Assembly (NCBI GenBank): GCA_963924555.1
Contig: OZ004587.1
Span: 3,844,001 to 3,908,000 of the forward strand
Reading direction: 5' to 3'
From: Crambe crambe
Taxonomy: Eukaryota; Porifera; Demospongiae; Poecilosclerida; Crambeidae
Length of the DNA stretch: 64,000 bases
Shown here: positions 34,101 through 44,700 of the stretch, piece by piece
How positions within the stretch are numbered: position 1 is the stretch's first letter
Layout of the letters: each line of letters opens with the position of its first letter
Translations under genes and position numbers: made by a program
Notes under the pieces: model-generated
The model's database searches: none
What the model was told of the DNA's origin: nothing
What the model saw: only the letters and a program-made list of their open reading frames with translations

Positions 34101-35099
34101 ATGTCGTCACAATTTAACTTGGAGTTACTAGCAGCTGGTTTCTCAGCCATATTGGGTGTGGAAGTAGTAATCGCCGATACAGAACTACCCCAAGCAGCCG
34201 GCGGCAGTGTAAGTGGAGTAGTTGAATCGTTACCAAAACTCTCCATACACGACGTTTTCCACCTTACCTACGTCCCCATTCCACTTGAGAGCGTGAATCC
34301 TGGCGAGCTGTTCGAGATTTACGTCAAAACACTCACAGGCACAAGAATAACCATTCAAGTTACGGATTCTTTCACAATTGCTGATATCAAGGCTGCAGTG
34401 GAAGAAAAAGAGGACATCCCTGCAAGGAAACAGAGGTTAGTGTTTAGCAGTAAAACCTTGAGTGATGACGAGACAGTGGAAAGTGCTGGAATACCCCATG
34501 GGGGAACTATTTTTCTTATTGTACTTTTACGAGGTGGAGGACCAGCATTTCAGCTCCCCAAGAATGAACTAGATCCAGGTTACGATTACGATTTCTCTGG
34601 AGTCAAGGATGATGGAAATAAATATATGCGTGGTAAATATGAATATCACCGACCTTATGGTTGGTACCGATATGCGCTTAAAGTGGTTGGAGTTTCAAAG
34701 TATAAAGATGATCGCTGGCTTGGTCCGAATGGAATTCGTACAGACACCTCAGCTGAAGAATGGCCTGTATCTTATCATGGGACTAATATGGAGAGCGCCA
34801 AAAAGATAGCAAAGGAAGGTTACAAAGCTGGTCCCAGGCAACTCTTTGGTAAAGGGGTTTATTCCAGTCCATCTCTCACCATGGTAGGCAAAGTATATGC
34901 ACAGACGTTTGAAAGCAATGGAAGCACTTGGAAAATAGCTCTCCAGAATCGCGTCAATCCTGAAAGTGGACACCTAAAGATCGTGCCTGCCAGTGAAACG
35001 TATGCTGGTGCTGATTATTGGGTTTCCCCAAAGCATGATCCAGAGAACAAAGTATATGATGTCAGACCATATGGTGTTGTCATTTGTAAAGACGTGTAG
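34101..35099 (+). CDS. Ubiquitin-like domain fused to a PARP/ART-like domain, intronless
   Basis: 332 codons. Residues about 74-148 align with ubiquitin (YVKTLTG start, RLVF in place of RLIF, ending VLLRGG). Lys at the K48 position is kept, but the K63 position is replaced. After a Tyr/Asp-rich linker, residues about 185-331 contain GWYRYALKV, WLGPNGIRT, then VSYHGT and GKGVYSSPS. The last two are the H-G-T and G-x-Y-x-S patterns of the PARP-type ADP-ribosyltransferase fold. The usual late Glu is not obvious: the region reads VRPYGVVIC. Catalysis is therefore uncertain; it may act as an ADP-ribosyl/NAD-related binder. Similar Ub plus YHGT proteins exist in some fungi and invertebrates, from memory and unnamed. 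AATAAA lies at 35407. An immune role is inferred only from its shared promoter with viperin. Confidence 0.82.
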   Translation: MSSQFNLELLAAGFSAILGVEVVIADTELPQAAGGSVSGVVESLPKLSIHDVFHLTYVPIPLESVNPGELFEIYVKTLTGTRITIQVTDSFTIADIKAAVEEKEDIPARKQRLVFSSKTLSDDETVESAGIPHGGTIFLIVLLRGGGPAFQLPKNELDPGYDYDFSGVKDDGNKYMRGKYEYHRPYGWYRYALKVVGVSKYKDDRWLGPNGIRTDTSAEEWPVSYHGTNMESAKKIAKEGYKAGPRQLFGKGVYSSPSLTMVGKVYAQTFESNGSTWKIALQNRVNPESGHLKIVPASETYAGADYWVSPKHDPENKVYDVRPYGVVICKDV

Positions 35100-35236
35100 C
35101 TAGCTAGCTAATAGGAAGTAGCTATTAGAGCTAAAGGTGGCTGGAAAATATACTAGATGATAGTAGTTAAATTTATTTTGGTGAAGAAATTCACAGTAAT
35201 GAATGAGTGCTTGGGGGTTTAATTATAGTCATGCAT

Positions 35237-35354
35237 CACTGTAAAAATGAAAGTGTGTACTGCACACTAAATTGTCCCAATACACACACCAAAAACAAAA
35301 ACAGTGTGTGTATTGGGACAAAATGGTGTGCAGTAAACACTTATTTTTACAGTG
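35237..35354. mobile_element. Complete hairpin MITE with CACTGTAAAAA ends
   Basis: The left arm begins CACTGTAAAAATGAAAGTGT and the right arm ends with the near-complement ATTTTTACAGTG. About 50 bp pair, with TGTCCCAATACACAC against GTGTGTATTGGGACA near the loop. A single arm of the same family lies at 14294-14343. Confidence 0.85.
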
Positions 35355-35821
35355 TGGCATTTAAGTACCATCTAATCTCCAATCAGTCAAGGAGTTTTTG
35401 AAAACCAATAAACTAGTGATTTATGGCAAGTTAGTGTCACCAATTTTGCCACAGGAATTCTTCAATCTCAATAAGTACTAGAAGGCATTTAGTTATTGCT
35501 CTCCACTCATTGAAAGTGTTATCTCACCTTCTTGTCCCTTTATGTTGTACAATATTTGTGTGTACAGCTTGCTTTTTTTATCTCCTCTACTTAACAAAAA
35601 TAGCTAATTCAAGCAAACTTAGCTAATCATGATAGTGTAAAAGTGTCACAAGCAGCGTGGATACTGAACAGAATAATAGGAAAAAGAAACCATTATAGCA
35701 AATATTTGGCATGTGGATGAAATGCTGTTATGTTTATACTATTGTGCCAGCAAATCAGCATCTTCATGTTGTTCCAAATCACCTGTGCAATTAACACATC
35801 TACAACTTCAAGTAGAACACC

Positions 35822-35879
<58 letters not shown>
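35822..35879. repeat. (AG)n microsatellite
   Basis: About 29 uninterrupted AG dinucleotides. It lies just 3' of the last clear HSPBP1-like exon on the minus strand, so it reads (CT)n toward a possible acceptor CTCTAG at 35818-35823. Confidence 0.95.
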
Positions 35880-35882
<3 letters not shown>

Positions 35883-35972
35883 ATGTTTTTCATCATCGTG
35901 AAAGAAGCCACATTATACATAGGTATATGGCCTAGGGACCATAATGTCATACTTTCTGATCCAGCAGTATAC

Positions 35973-37808
35973 AAATAGAGACTTTATTGTCAACTTGGTG
36001 ACTCCAGATGTCAAGCAAGCAATAACAATTCTCAGCCCATTCTTTCTGAAGAATTCACTTCTCCCCGGAGGAAAATCACGGAGATTTGACATGCATAGCT
36101 ATTTGAACTTCATTAGCTATACATCATCAAGGGTGAAAATATTTTTGTGGATGGACTATGTAAATCAGTGAAAATGTGTGTGATAGCTACATTGTTATTG
36201 AGTGCATGTGTATTAGCTATAAGAAGGATTATAGCTGGCTATTCTGAACTTCTGATACTTTAAATGCAAAAAAAGACTTGTCTTCCAGATCCCCAAGTAC
36301 CATTCTCCTCTATAGTTTCAGTGAATTCGTTAGTATAGTTGCCCAGCTGAAGGTGCAGATTGTACTGTCTTCTACCCCCGCATAGATTGGGGCATGATTT
36401 TATAGCATGTGAGCTCATACTGTGTCAAATTAATATTTTACGTACTAGCTATATAGAGCTTTGATGAAAATAACCCATGATACATTATATGACTGTATAT
36501 ATACTTACAAGACACTGAATGTAGAGCTTTGATTCTCACGTCCTTGAGAGAAGGATTCTCTACTAATGTCAACAGTTTACCAATTGCAGAATGGAATGCT
36601 TCTTGACAATGTGGATTGTTTTGTGATGCTGTGGCTATTAGCTCACAGGAAGATTGCACCAAATCCTTGCAATAATTAGGGGTATCAGGATTAATTATGT
36701 ACTAGGACAGGACAAAAATTCATGTGAAAAAATTTTTTTTGTAGAGTGGAAAAGTATCGAGACTGTAATCTGATCATGGTTGCCCCTATTAGCTATTCAT
36801 AGAAATTATTCTTCAAGAAGAAACCATAGATCCTATAGACTATGCAACCAAGATTGCCTGCTTGGCCACTCCTTATTCCTCTTGCCGCATTAAGTAATAC
36901 AACAGGTAACAAGTGTGCAGCTGGTGACTTCCTTCAGTTACTTCTTTATCTCTGCACTTTCTTGTTCTCTACCCAAACCTATGAGTGAAGATGCTGAAGC
37001 CTCTTTCTCAGTTGATCATCCCTGAGGAAAGTTACAATTATTGAGTTTTTCTTGGCAAGGGAATGCACACATTTGGAAAGCTAACTACAAAAAGGTATGC
37101 AAAGACATACCCAGCTAATGTGAACTATTGGCTGAAGCTGCAAAAGGTATGAAGGCATGTAGTAAAGTGTCTACTGAGTCTGAAACTGTAGTTGCAATTT
37201 ATTCTTTCATGTAAGGGGATCCAGCCAAAAAAAAAAAAGAAGAGGCAAGTATGATGTCATAGCAACAAAAATTGTGCTCTCTGCATGAGTAAGTGGTCTA
37301 TGTTGATTATATAGCTATATATGAAGAGAGTTATTGCATGTCAGGCCAAGCATTATTTGTTCAAGTTCAAAAATTAACAGCAATATGCATGGCTGAGTTA
37401 TGCACATACTGGTCACTGTCAGTGTGAGAACTCATTCCACTGACTTACATATCTTTATGCTCTAAGTACCATCAATTCCTCCCAAAGGGATCATATCTGA
37501 AACAGTAATTAATAATTACAGGAATACATGATCAAAAAAATGTTAAAGGGTTGGCATTGCTGTAGAATATTTATTAGGTGAGTAGTATACATACACTTCC
37601 TAGAGTGGAATATACAATCATTTCACTTGACCCTTAACATGAAACAAAAATCATTGCATTACTCATGGAATAATTAGGCACCTGACTTTTATGGGATAAG
37701 ATACTCATAATTCTACCATTTGCATGATCCATGTACTGTATCTGCTCAAATGTCTCTTCCAAATGACTCTTAACATTTTCATTAGCTTCTTGTGTATTGC
37801 AATGTACC
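35973..37808 (-). CDS. HSPBP1: HSPBP1-like armadillo-repeat Hsp70 nucleotide-exchange factor, partial model
   Basis: Exon-like blocks on the minus strand: 37717-37808 (ends near LEETFEQIQYMDHAN), 37470-37496 (DMIPLGGID), 36509-36701 (ELIATASQNNPHCQEAF, then VRIKALHSVSC) and 35973-36098 (RDFPPGRSEFFRKNGL, then GVTKLTIKSLF). Their order and spacing follow HSPBP1/FES1: an HANDxxxLGG segment, a TxSQNN segment, VRIKAL, then the PPG..EFF..NGL repeat. Known role: Hsp70 nucleotide exchange. The 37717/37496 junction is in phase, but the phases of the next two junctions do not match, so small exons are missing, the boundaries are wrong, or the locus is damaged. A possible further exon at 35777-35817 (VLLEVVDVLIAQ) is weak. 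The first exon is not identified. Confidence 0.6.
36835..37255. repeat. Dispersed repeat copy B, in an HSPBP1-like intron
   Basis: Partner of 21530-22130. It shares CAGCTAATGTGAACTATTGG, GAAGGCATGTAGTA-type words and TTCTTTCATGTAAGGGGAT in the same order and orientation, with a shorter interior. Confidence 0.7.
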
Positions 37809-37847
37809 CTTACAATTATTAAATAATTAACCACTTTTCTGAACAGT

Positions 37848-38060
37848 CATGCTGGTTACCTTTGGTTATTTCAGTTTCACCAGCAGTTACCAGCAGGTTA
37901 CCAGGATACTAGCTTTACTTCAATTTCATTGGCTATTACCAACAGTTACCTGAAGTATCTTAGCTAATATTGCTGGTTACCTTTGGTTACTTCAATTTCA
38001 TTGGCTGTTACCAGGTTAGCTATAGGATGAATACTGTAGAGCCACACTGGTTACCTGAAG
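37848..38060. repeat. Degenerate tandem repeat built on GGTTACCTTTGGTTA
   Basis: CTGGTTACCTTTGGTTA, TTCAATTTCATTGGCT and GTTACCAG words recur three to four times over about 210 bp, with variable spacing. It lies upstream (5') of the HSPBP1-like blocks. Confidence 0.7.
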
Positions 38061-38329
38061 TTAGGATATTTTAACTATGGGATGACTTGAACACGTATGT
38101 TGGAGAGTTACTTCAGCTACTTAGCTATAATAATATGGCTGTTTATTACTAGAGCTAGTGCCAATGTAATCAAATATAATTATTATAGTGAAGTGAGTGA
38201 GTTACCAGGTTACTATACCTGAGCATCAATGCAAATTAATGACCAGAATCCCCCCTATAAGGCCACTACTGTAGAATAGTATAGCTAAGGAAGATTATTA
38301 ATTTGCTCCATGTGTTCAGATCAGCTTGG

Positions 38330-38590
38330 AGTGCTAGTGATGCATAATTATAATGTGTGAACACAATGACCTTCCTGACATTCTAATCAATATTTCTTCT
38401 GTGATGCTAATGTTAATTCAACTTTCCAGGAATTGAGTCAATAAACATGGCCAATCTAGCATACTCAACGATTCCTGGAAAGCAAACATTAGCAATTCAG
38501 ATGAAATATAGTTAATGCAAGACCTTAACGCTATTCATGTTCAGTTGCTTCCATCAAGAGACCAGAAACATCGAGGGCCAGGCCAAACCC
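38330..38590. repeat. Dispersed repeat copy, partner of 29905-30115
   Basis: It carries GAGTGCTAGTGATGCATAAT, GGCCAATCTAGCATACT, TATTCATGTTCAGTTGCTTC and CAGAAACATCGAGGG in the same order, with an extra internal segment containing GATTCCTGGAAAGCAAAC. Confidence 0.75.
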
Positions 38591-38597
38591 TATAGTG

Positions 38598-38860
38598 AGA
38601 CCTTATTTTTTTTGCAGGGCGCTGCGAAAAAAATAAGTGGGCTGGCTCGCGAGACACCACTTTTCTAAATTCTGGCTACAGCCCTGATAGATGCTATACA
38701 GTAGAACTACAAATCAAAGGCACCATAGCCAACTGGTTCATTTGGTGTTTGAGTAGTAGTACAGTCAGATCCTGCTGGATATTTTTTTAGTTCAGCCGAC
38801 TTATTTTTCTACCGCCCCGCAAAAAAAATAAGTAGGCTGGACTAGCAAGAGTCTAGACTC
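38598..38860. mobile_element. Fragments of a palindromic element with ACTTATTTTT/AAAAATAAGT arms
   Basis: TCAGCCGACTTATTTTT is mirrored by AAAAATAAGTAGGCTGGA at about 38791-38842. A related half (GCGAAAAAAATAAGTGGGCT) sits at about 38623-38643, next to GGCTCGCGAGAC. Boundaries are unclear. Confidence 0.45.
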
Positions 38861-39450
38861 TAGTGTTAGTTACACATGGGCACTAGCTTCCGGAATCGCT
38901 ACAGTGCATTCACGTTCCATTCAAATAAACATTGCATATTGCGGTTGGCGTATGTTATTCCGTAAATAATATCAATATAGGAAACTGAAGCTAATGGTCA
39001 GTAGACATCCTCTCTTGTCACTGTAAGTGCAGCGGTGTGCTTGTGCATTGAAATAGTCAATTTAGTGAGCCATTGCTCGACCCATGTTTGATGAGGATGT
39101 CTCTTTGCCTTTTATTCTCAGCCACTTTAATAGAATGAAGCATCCAAATTTTAGTTCAGGGGTAGATACAGGGAGGGGGCCGGGGGCCGATGCACCCCCT
39201 CTCTCATTTCATAAAAATAGCTAGCAGAATAATACTGAGGCATATAATTGTTTTTGCCCCTCAAATTGCACCAGAGAGAAGAATCAAAAACTCACTGGGG
39301 AAGCATACCCCCCGGACCCCCCTAGATGGCATGCTTCGTGCACTGTGTAGCCTACCTTCAAGCTTCTACACCAAATTCCTCAATGAAACCCTGGCAGTGG
39401 TCTTACAGTGCACATGGGCATTGTTCTCCCCCTCCTCCTCTTTTCAAATT

Positions 39451-39660
39451 CCTGGCACTGGTACTCTTCGCCACACTGGGTCTGTTTCCTGAGGCAGTGT
39501 CTGGTGGAGCAGCCTATGATGCATTTGCAACCACTCATGGACTATATTTGCCTGGCACTGGTACTCTTCACCACACTGGGTCTGTTTCTTGAGGCAACGT
39601 CTGGTGGAGCAGCCTGTGATGCATTTGCAATCACTCAAAAGAAGTCATGGACTATATTTG
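39451..39660. repeat. 100-bp tandem duplication in an open frame
   Basis: Two copies start with CCTGGCACTGGTACTCTTC at 39451 and 39551. Both contain TCTGGTGGAGCAGCCT and GATGCATTTGCAA. The open frame at 39408-39746 spans both and ends with an acidic stretch (EEDDQNNLELEANEE). No family was recognised; a decayed transposase tail is possible. Confidence 0.8.
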
Positions 39661-40266
39661 GAGAAGAGGACGATCAAAATAATCTGGAGTTGGAAGCAAA
39701 TGAAGAAGTGGACAGTTCAATTAGTGAAACAGAAGAGTTATTCTAGCTAGCCTGTGGTGGACACGTGCAAACAAATTTCTGTTTTCTCCTACGTTATGAA
39801 ACTTAGTACTTACAATCTTCACTCACATCTCCAATTTAGAGTTGTTCTGTCCAGCCTATGCTGCATATAGGGTAGCGTCCTCTTCTGTTCAATCACGTTC
39901 AAATTGTAGCACATCCAAAAAAAATAAAAACAAACTAGTAGTGGAAGCTTAAGCTTACTTAGGAAAGGCTTAGTCCTGATATCTAAAACTGGTATCAGAG
40001 CCGCCGGAAGCAATTTTGAGGTGGTCAGGCTGAATATGCGCGCGTAAGCGCGCGTAAAAATTTTACTGACCACGCCCACTTTATAACCACACCCACCTAT
40101 ATTAACGGTTGTTGAACGCGTGGGCAATTTTTTTAATGTTGACGACCATTACCAATGTTGTTCGATCGACGAGTGATCCGGTTTTGGCCTGACCAGCCGG
40201 AGCGGTTCCGGCGGCCCTGGGTATAAAGCTTCCTACAAGGGAGATCGCTGTGTATCCCCCACCCCC

Positions 40267-40623
40267 CTAGTCTCGCGTAGCCAGACACTTTCCCGGTTTT
40301 TGGCGCGAGGCGGGAAAGGGTCTGGCCGGCCCATGATCCACCGGATGCAGGCCGGGTGAGCGATAATTGCTTGGTGGTCGATGAATCTCATTAAATGCAC
40401 GTGATGCGATTGTGCGCGAAAAAATAACAAGCGCTTATACTGTAGCTGGTAGAACTCGCGCGTACACAAAAAATGTGCTGACTAATAGACACGTAATGAG
40501 ATTCATCGATCACCACCGCCTCCACCCTACATCCTGCCAGAACGAAACGCTTAACGTCAGTGGGCCAGACCCTTTCCCGCCTCGCGCCAAAAACCGGGAA
40601 AGTGTCTGGCTACGCGAGACTAG
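40267..40623. mobile_element. Near-perfect palindromic MITE with about 62-bp terminal inverted repeats
   Basis: The left end CTAGTCTCGCGTAGCCAGAC and the right end GTCTGGCTACGCGAGACTAG are exact complements. The match continues through CGGTTTTTGGCGCGAGGCGG. A second inner inverted pair surrounds ATGAATCTCATTA/TAATGAGATTCAT. The element is markedly more G/C-rich than its surroundings. No coding capacity. Confidence 0.92.
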
Positions 40624-41490
40624 CGCCAGCTGCTTACTTTGTGGTCATTTTTGGAGGGCGGGGCTCGCCCCACTGTTTCACCTCAATCTCCAAAGGTAAG
40701 CTGCAATCACAATACTGTAGTATTATTTCCCTTCTCATGTCATCACTAAATACTTTATATAAGTTGCAGTTAGCTACAGACGCTTGAGCATGCAGTTTTT
40801 AATATCATAGCAGCTGCTAAATTTCTTTTGATATTTCAAGACTATAGCTAGCTATAATTCATTGGCATAAAACTGTTTTATATGGTCAAATGGTGCACAT
40901 CTAGAGAAGGTGATGCAATCTCCAAACTATAGCTAGTATACCTGATGAATAAAAACAATGCTCTGAATATGGTCAATGTAGAGGAAAAACAATCGACTGA
41001 AGGAAATCTTTATACTAGCAATAAAAGGTTGCTAGGCTGCTCCAGTTATTAATATTTACACCATTAGCTTTTTATTTATGCTTCAGCAGTAGAAATGGGT
41101 ATTATAAAGTAATAGGAATGGGAATCAGACTTCGTGTAACATGCTATGAATAATAATAAGTTATATAATGTGTATGTAATATTATAGCATGCTATGAATA
41201 TACTGGCATTCTTGTATTACCTTACTGTATGTGGAGACTTTGATCAGGTGCAAGAGTTTACCAGACGTATCTTATTTGAGATTGCTTTTTGCCTTCCACT
41301 TCTAATGGCCTTTTATAATATAAAAGTGGTTTATCATCATAGCTATGTCTCATTGTCTATTTCCATGGGTCAACTGAGCAATGTTTAGCAAGCTCACTTA
41401 TTATAGTAATGGTAGTTAGGAATGGTCCTTGCTTTAAATCAACTATAATTGATTCCTGTTTGAAAGGTAATGATGAACTTATACTTTTAG
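40624..41490. other. A/T-rich stretch before the DEATH-GTPase gene, nothing certain
   Basis: This stretch should contain the promoter or further 5' exons of the large plus-strand gene. An open frame at 41194-41388 (starting MNILAFLYYLTVCGDFD) has no recognised domain. No TATA element could be assigned. Confidence 0.4.
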
Positions 41491-41500
41491 GTGTGAGGGG

Positions 41501-41711
41501 ATGATCAGGTCTGAACTGGTGCAGTTGTGGAAGTCTCGGGTCCAGTACCTGAGGCAATATTATTGCTTCAATGGCCATAGACCAAAGCAGAGAGGCTACC
41601 CTGTCCTTTCCCGCCATGTCTGGTTCATCCCTTTCATTTTGACTGCATGGTGGTTGTTGATAGCTGTCATCTTTTTATACAAGCTCAAAATGCAGGATTT
41701 ATTAAACAACG
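41501..41711 (+). CDS. Exon: N-terminal signal-anchor segment of the 2A gene
   Basis: It begins with ATG ([17 protein letters not shown]), then a Lys/Arg-rich cytosolic-type segment, then a hydrophobic helix and [12 protein letters not shown] at the donor (AACG|GTGAGA, phase 1). Positive charges before the helix favour N-inside topology, which would put the SRCR piece outside the cell. An acceptor-like TTTTAG at 41485-41490 precedes it, so an upstream exon may exist. No SRCR or DEATH sequence occurs in this exon. Confidence 0.5.
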
Positions 41712-44700
41712 GTGAGAATTAATCATTATTAATTTTTTAGGAATAATTATATAAAGTGCAATGGGTGTAAATTGTTAATTGAATGAAGTTGGTAGAATTA
41801 CCTTTAAATATACACTTTGAATGCTTTGCTCATCGAACCATAATTATACTGAATGAGCATACAGAAATAAATGAAGATCAGTCATGAAATAACTATAACT
41901 GAACGTAATGAAAGACCATGTGGCTAGATTGATAGTATTTGAGCCAGCTAGTGGAGCAAGTGAGCTGACTCTCAAGTCAAAATTGTAGAATGCTATATCA
42001 CTAATCTATAAAGCCATTTTACTTATTATGCAACCCATACATATCCTAGTTGTGAATGAGTGCAGTTATAAACGGGATAACTACTGTACAAGTTGATATG
42101 AATCTGATTGTCGTAAGTGATCCGTCAAAGAAGAAGAAGAAGAAGAAGAAGATGATGATGAATTAATCATAGGTTTAGATGGTGGCTGGTGCCGATTGTT
42201 TATGCTATTCTGGAGGAGTTTGAGCGGACATCATCATCTTCTGCATTGTTTTCCAGATCTAAGCAGTTTAGTTAAGCCTGTAGCAAGAATAGAGAGAGTC
42301 TAGTTTGTATTGTTCTAATGAGAGAAGCCACACCCATTCCAGACTAACCCTACATAGAGAGTGCTACCACACCTCTGATATTGTTTTTTTTAAACATGTT
42401 GACATTACTTGCCTTCTTGCCTTGGTTTCTGCTTGGTGATTATTTTTGTTGGTGTGTTGAACGTGCAATTATAATTATTGCCATCACATTTGGTATCATA
42501 ATTAACTGAGCATATAATTATTATAGTTCAATGATGTGCGTGTGTTTAAGTATGTGCACACATAGCTGTTATGAGATCTACAAGAACTAGTATAATATAC
42601 AAAGCCCAGTACTACCAAATGAATATTGTACATTCCCATATGAATATATTTGAGCAGACACTTGAGGTCAAAGTCATTGACGCACACATCTTTAAGGTCC
42701 AGGAATAGCAGTTTCTTTTCTTAAAATATCAATGTCCATTCTACTTTATCTTCAGATATATTTGGTGCAGAAATTTTTTTTATAAAAATCGAATGTACAG
42801 CTGCTGTCTGCAAATTGGGCTATATCATAGACTGTTCGACGATAGTTTAATGTCTTTTCTTTGGAAGATGGTGCAGAGAAATGATCCTTATAGGCCCCTT
42901 GACCTTTCTTGTTTTCACCTTTTAACTTTGTGTAATAGAACATCCAGGACGTATCATCTCTACGAAGAGTGAAGTCTTTCACCTCAGTTGTAGTACTAAC
43001 ACTACTGTTATAAGTACCACCAGTACTCACTCCACCAGGTTTACTGAAAATTGCTTTGCCATTAATAGTCCAGCCATGAACAGATGTGTATGTGGTTGTA
43101 TTGTTGTCTGCTCGTGTTGTATCAGGTTCACTCTCTCTTGTCCACTCAATGCTAGGAAATTGTTGTTCTTTAGGTTTGTTTCCAGTGTAGAAATAGACTG
43201 GCATGGAGTTATTAAAGAAGCCTTTAGCTGTAGCAGTATCATTTCCCATTCCTTCACCTTCTTCTGCTGAATTGCTCATTATAGCGCTTACTTTAATACG
43301 GATGAGTTTGTTATGCCTTGTAGCCACAAGTGTAGCAATGACTTTACAATAACTATTGAGGGAGATAGCTATCTCTTCTTCCAAGATCTTGCCATATTTC
43401 TTCCCGTCAAGTAGTGTAAGAGTAATGAAAACACAATAATTATTATCTGGAGCTTTCTTCCACTATCATAATAATTATGCTTTTAGTGTGCCTCCCAAAA
43501 ATAGCTACTTAGCATAGCATCGTATCTTGGTGGAGTTTACCTAAATGAACTGTCTCTACAAAGATTGCCATTATTATAGTCTTTGCTTGTAAAGAAAATG
43601 AGCGATTATGTCCTGTTTTGGTGGCAGGTACGTAGCAATGTAGCTATGATGTTGCATTAAATCACTTCCTGTGTAAAGCTATATAAACTTAACTAGCTAG
43701 CTATAGCTAGTAAAATATGAAATATTAAAAGTACATTCTTGTGGTTGCTTGCAATTGATATGTGCAAAATAATTCTTATGTTAGTTACCCTATTAAACTT
43801 TGATGCCATTACTTTAGGTTGCACAGAAAGTGATTTCAGACTTGTAAATGGAACTGGTACTGAGGGTGGTGTGGAGATATATCTCAATGGAACTGTGTGT
43901 GACCAGATGTGGAGTGACACTGATGCCAGTGTGGTCTGCAAGCAACTAGGAATGTCATCTACAGGTAGTACTAAGTAGCAACAACCTAAAACCTAAATGC
44001 TTGAGAAGTGATCATGTCCATATTTTGATATTGTAGTGCATGCAAATTATTAGTTTATGCATTACTGTTGCTGTACTATAAATTCTTTCCATGATTTTGG
44101 ACACAAGACAATTGAATATGCTTGAAATAAAAATAGAAATTCACATTAACTATTAAACATGTACAGCCTTTGAAATCTGAATATTGAAATAACATGTAGA
44201 TCTATCTCATTTTCATCCTACAATTATTGTTATTAACTATTGTTATATGAGCATACAAATAAAGTTAAGTATGGTTGGCCTGGTTATAATAATGTACTAC
44301 AGCCTTGTATGAAAATAATCCTGACCTGTAATGTAGGGATTATTTTCATACGTTTAAACTTACGACTCAGCCAGTTAGTTGGTGAGAAAGTAACTAATAG
44401 TAGGCAAGTTAACGATTGTCTGAGAAAGTGCTGGGGGCACTAAAACCAATCAGCAAAAGTAGAGGGTACATCAAGACGTTTGAAAAGACAGCAAATGAGA
44501 GGTATAGAACGGGCAAGTCAACAGTTGTGAGAAAGCAGAAAGAACAGTGAGAGCAGAGAAGTTAACGATTGTTTTTACCAGGTAGCAAGTAAACCAACAT
44601 GAAGGCCATAAATAACAAAAAACAACAACAACAAGCTCATGATTTTATGATCATCTAAAAAAGCAGCAAGAATAAAGGCACTAGGCTGTCACGTGAAATA

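Noticed and set aside
37634..37834. Stand-alone 66-codon minus-strand ORF
   Set aside because: Its middle part is an HSPBP1-like exon with a donor at 37716; the rest is intron readthrough.
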